NCBI GenBank assembly: GCA_022564085.1
Contig: JADFMC010000106.1
Location: forward strand, 1-7,282
Reading direction: 5' to 3'
DNA length: 7,282 bases
Origin: Fidelibacterota bacterium
Lineage (GTDB): Bacteria > Fidelibacterota > Marinisomatia > SCGC-AAA003-L08 > TS1B11
The first letter of the stretch is position 1, and the number at the start of each line of letters is the position of its first letter. The translations under genes and the position numbers were made by a program. This document shows, one piece after another, positions 6,286 through 7,282 of the stretch. The notes under the pieces were generated by a model. It was not told where the DNA came from. It saw nothing but the letters and a program-made list of their open reading frames with translations, and did no database searches.

Positions 6286-6417
6286 TTACGCTATCGCTAT
6301 CTCCACATCGCGGTCAAAGGTGCTGTGCTTAGTCGCTTCCCTGGCCACCTCGCTGGTGTGCTCAATGTTATCCCCATAGGTGATGCAGCCTGGGAGAAAA
6401 AGGACGAGAGCGGCAGT
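6286..6417 (-). pseudogene. hicB antitoxin relic
   Basis: Directly after the stop of the HicA-HicB fusion (6420-6418), and in the same frame, 43 codons read TAALVLFLPGCITYGD, then NIEHTSEVAREA and a diverged tail to TAA (6288-6286). The stretch from LPGC to AREA matches the short HicB at 6816-6998 in 14 of 21 positions. The N-terminal strand before it and the helix after it are lost or scrambled, and there is no start codon of its own. It is an internal piece of a HicB gene joined to the end of another one. Confidence 0.75.
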
Positions 6418-6819
6418 TCAGACCTCAACCAGTTCTGCGGTGGTCGCGGTTGGGGGTATGGGCTCGCCGTCTGCCTGCATACTCTGTAAGTGCAGTTCGA
6501 TGGCCTCCCGGATCAGTTTGAGCGTTTCCTCCCTGGTATCGCCTACGGCAATGCAGCCCGGCAGGTCGGGAACATAGGCCCCATAGTTCTTTTCTGTTTT
6601 CTCGATCACTACTACGTACTGCATGCTCCTACCGTTGCTGTTTGATTTTAAGTCCGGTTCTAAGATACTATTTAAGGTTCCAGGAGGCAATTCCAAACCT
6701 GGCTTCCCAGCCACTGTCCCCCGTTTGGCTGGATGCTTGAACTGCCAATGACTGCCTTTGGTTCGAGCAAGGTACCATCCATCATGCCCCATAAGTCTGA
6801 TGACCTCTCGGACCTTCAA
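6418..6819 (-). CDS. HicA toxin fused in frame to HicB antitoxin, probably by a frameshift
   Basis: A 133-residue frame. Residues 1-57 are HicA: VREVIRLMGHDGWYLART, KGSHWQFKHP with catalytic His24, then AGKPGLELPPGTLNSILE. Residues 66-133 are a complete HicB: MQYVVVIEKTEKNYGAYVPDLPGC, then EETLKLIREAIELHLQSM and GEPIPP. The linker PDLKSNSNGRS looks like an out-of-frame reading: shifted by two bases, the same DNA gives GLKIKQQR and a TAG just before the HicB ATG (6624), which is a normal HicA ending. So hicA probably lost about four bases after ILE and now reads into hicB. The start is TTG at 6819, overlapping the upstream hicB stop as TTGA. HicB could still be started separately at 6624, where AGGAG lies one base upstream, closer than is ideal. 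Confidence 0.85.
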   Translation of the reverse strand: MKVREVIRLMGHDGWYLARTKGSHWQFKHPAKRGTVAGKPGLELPPGTLNSILEPDLKSNSNGRSMQYVVVIEKTEKNYGAYVPDLPGCIAVGDTREETLKLIREAIELHLQSMQADGEPIPPTATTAELVEV

Positions 6820-6998
6820 TAATTCTCGCCGTGCTCTCTCAGACTTTCCAGGTATAACTCGATCGCTACCCTGGCCATCTCGATGCCATGCTCAATGCTT
6901 TCTCCATAAGTGACACAGCCCGGTAATGTAGGCACGATGACCGTATATCCCCCTTCGGGTTCTTTGCGGAGCAGAATGCGATAATTAAGGATTTTCAT
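6816..6998 (-). CDS. hicB: Short HicB-family antitoxin, C-terminally shortened
   Basis: A 60-residue HicB with the strands ILNYRILLRKEPEGGYTVIV, the VPTLPGCVTYGES turn and the helix IEMARVAIELYLESL. It ends at EHGENY, where relatives usually continue with about ten or more residues. It stops in the TTGA overlap with the following hicA. Since that hicA has its own, different HicB behind it, this copy may be the front of another pair truncated at the junction. A GAGGT ribosome site lies six bases before the ATG. Confidence 0.85.
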   Translation of the reverse strand: MKILNYRILLRKEPEGGYTVIVPTLPGCVTYGESIEHGIEMARVAIELYLESLREHGENY

Positions 6999-7069
6999 AG
7001 GATTACCTCGACAGTTCCGTGGGGATAATTACAATGAAGTTTACAGTAGGGTCAATGAACGTGCAAGAC

Positions 7070-7097
7070 GTAGGAGCGTATTGCCATACGCCCCTAC
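7070..7097. repeat. Palindrome downstream of the carboxyltransferase gene
   Basis: GTAGGAGCGTAT (7070-7081) and ATACGCCCCTAC (7086-7097) pair in 11 of 12 positions around a TGCC loop. It lies 20 bases beyond the carboxyltransferase stop. It has no U-tract and resembles dispersed palindromes with GTAGGGGC arms seen in many bacterial genomes, so it is more likely a REP-type repeat than a classical terminator. Confidence 0.6.
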
Positions 7098-7117
7098 ATG
7101 GGTACTGAACAGATTTA

Positions 7118-7180
7118 TCACACCTGCAGCACCCCGAACCGGGGCGCGGGCATCTTGGTCTGATGGTCGCACAGCTCCAG
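7118..7180 (-). repeat. Direct repeat, copy 2 (3' end of the intact carboxyltransferase gene)
   Basis: The last 63 bases of the carboxyltransferase gene including its stop. They align to 5046-5108 in the same orientation with 11 mismatches and no gaps. The two starts are 2072 bases apart. Confidence 0.7.
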
Positions 7181-7282
7181 GCAGCGGATCAGCACCTGCC
7201 GGGTCTCCTCGGGCATGATGATCTCGTCCACCCACAGGCGGGCGGCGGCGTAGCGCGGGTCGGACTGATGTTCGTAGCGCTC
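7118..7282 (-). CDS. Acyl-CoA carboxylase carboxyltransferase subunit, C-terminal end
   Basis: The last 54 codons of a gene entering from the right edge, ending at TGA (7120-7118) with TAA directly after it. The segment ERYEHQSDPRYAAARLW, then VDEIIMPEETRQVLIRCLEL, is the conserved C-terminal motif of biotin-dependent acyl-CoA carboxylase beta subunits (the DxxYxxARLWxDxII-PxxTR pattern). The ending APRFGVLQV resembles the FGxxxx ending of methylcrotonyl-CoA carboxylase beta more than propionyl-CoA carboxylase. Such enzymes move CO2 from carboxybiotin to an acyl-CoA. With only the tail visible, the substrate is uncertain. Confidence 0.87.
   Translation of the reverse strand, partial: ERYEHQSDPRYAAARLWVDEIIMPEETRQVLIRCLELCDHQTKMPAPRFGVLQV

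Noticed and set aside
7041..7235. A 64-codon minus-strand frame over the carboxyltransferase end
   Set aside because: It is a frame-shifted shadow of the carboxyltransferase C terminus. Its similarity to the frame at 5020-5334 merely reflects the shared DNA repeat.
1..7282. CRISPR arrays, tRNA or rRNA genes, transposase or integrase genes
   Set aside because: I looked for these and saw no spaced direct repeats, RNA gene signatures or DDE/recombinase motifs in any frame.

Overview
The window is about 60% GC by eye, densely packed, and every gene I can support lies on the minus strand. The layout below is therefore read from right to left. It is probably a bacterium from an environmental or poorly cultured lineage. 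Evidence for this is clear Shine-Dalgarno sites before some genes, Hic and Phd/RelE toxin-antitoxin (TA) genes, and dispersed intergenic palindromes, together with an archaeal-type HMG-CoA synthase/thiolase/DUF35 set. The phylum cannot be fixed from this sequence, and an archaeon is not formally excluded.

Metabolic genes. At the right edge (7118-7282) is the C-terminal end of an acyl-CoA carboxylase carboxyltransferase subunit resembling the methylcrotonyl-CoA carboxylase beta family. Positions 3867-5015 hold a membrane-anchored family 2 glycosyltransferase. Positions 909-3748 hold a three-gene acyl-CoA module: HMG-CoA synthase, a thiolase with HDCF and GHP motifs, and a zinc-ribbon/OB-fold DUF35 protein whose start overlaps the thiolase stop by 4 bases. 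At the left edge (1-248) is the N-terminal part of an enoyl-CoA hydratase/isomerase (crotonase). Together these fit carbon flow between acetyl-CoA, acetoacetyl-CoA, HMG-CoA, methylglutaconyl-CoA and methylcrotonyl-CoA. That could be the mevalonate entry, isovaleryl-CoA synthesis, or leucine breakdown without HMG-CoA lyase; the direction is inference.

TA block (5046-6998). Between the carboxyltransferase and the glycosyltransferase is about 2 kb of TA genes, most of them damaged on the toxin side: a short HicB; a HicA joined in frame to a HicB, apparently by a frameshift; a HicB relic; a HicB followed by a HicA with an in-frame amber stop; and an intact Phd/YefM antitoxin followed by a RelE-type toxin broken by frame changes. 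Directly beyond the broken relE is a second, diverged copy (52 of 63 bases identical by hand count) of the last 63 bases of the carboxyltransferase gene, in the same orientation. The TA block is therefore flanked by direct repeats of a gene's 3' end. A separate, apparently intact HicA-HicB pair (352-814) lies between the DUF35 gene and the crotonase.

Non-coding. The 240-base gap between HMG-CoA synthase and thiolase (2456-2695) holds a heptamer array split around a nested palindrome. A second palindrome follows the carboxyltransferase gene (7070-7097). No stretch over 300 bases lacks a gene, and I see no rRNA, tRNA, CRISPR array, transposase or integrase.
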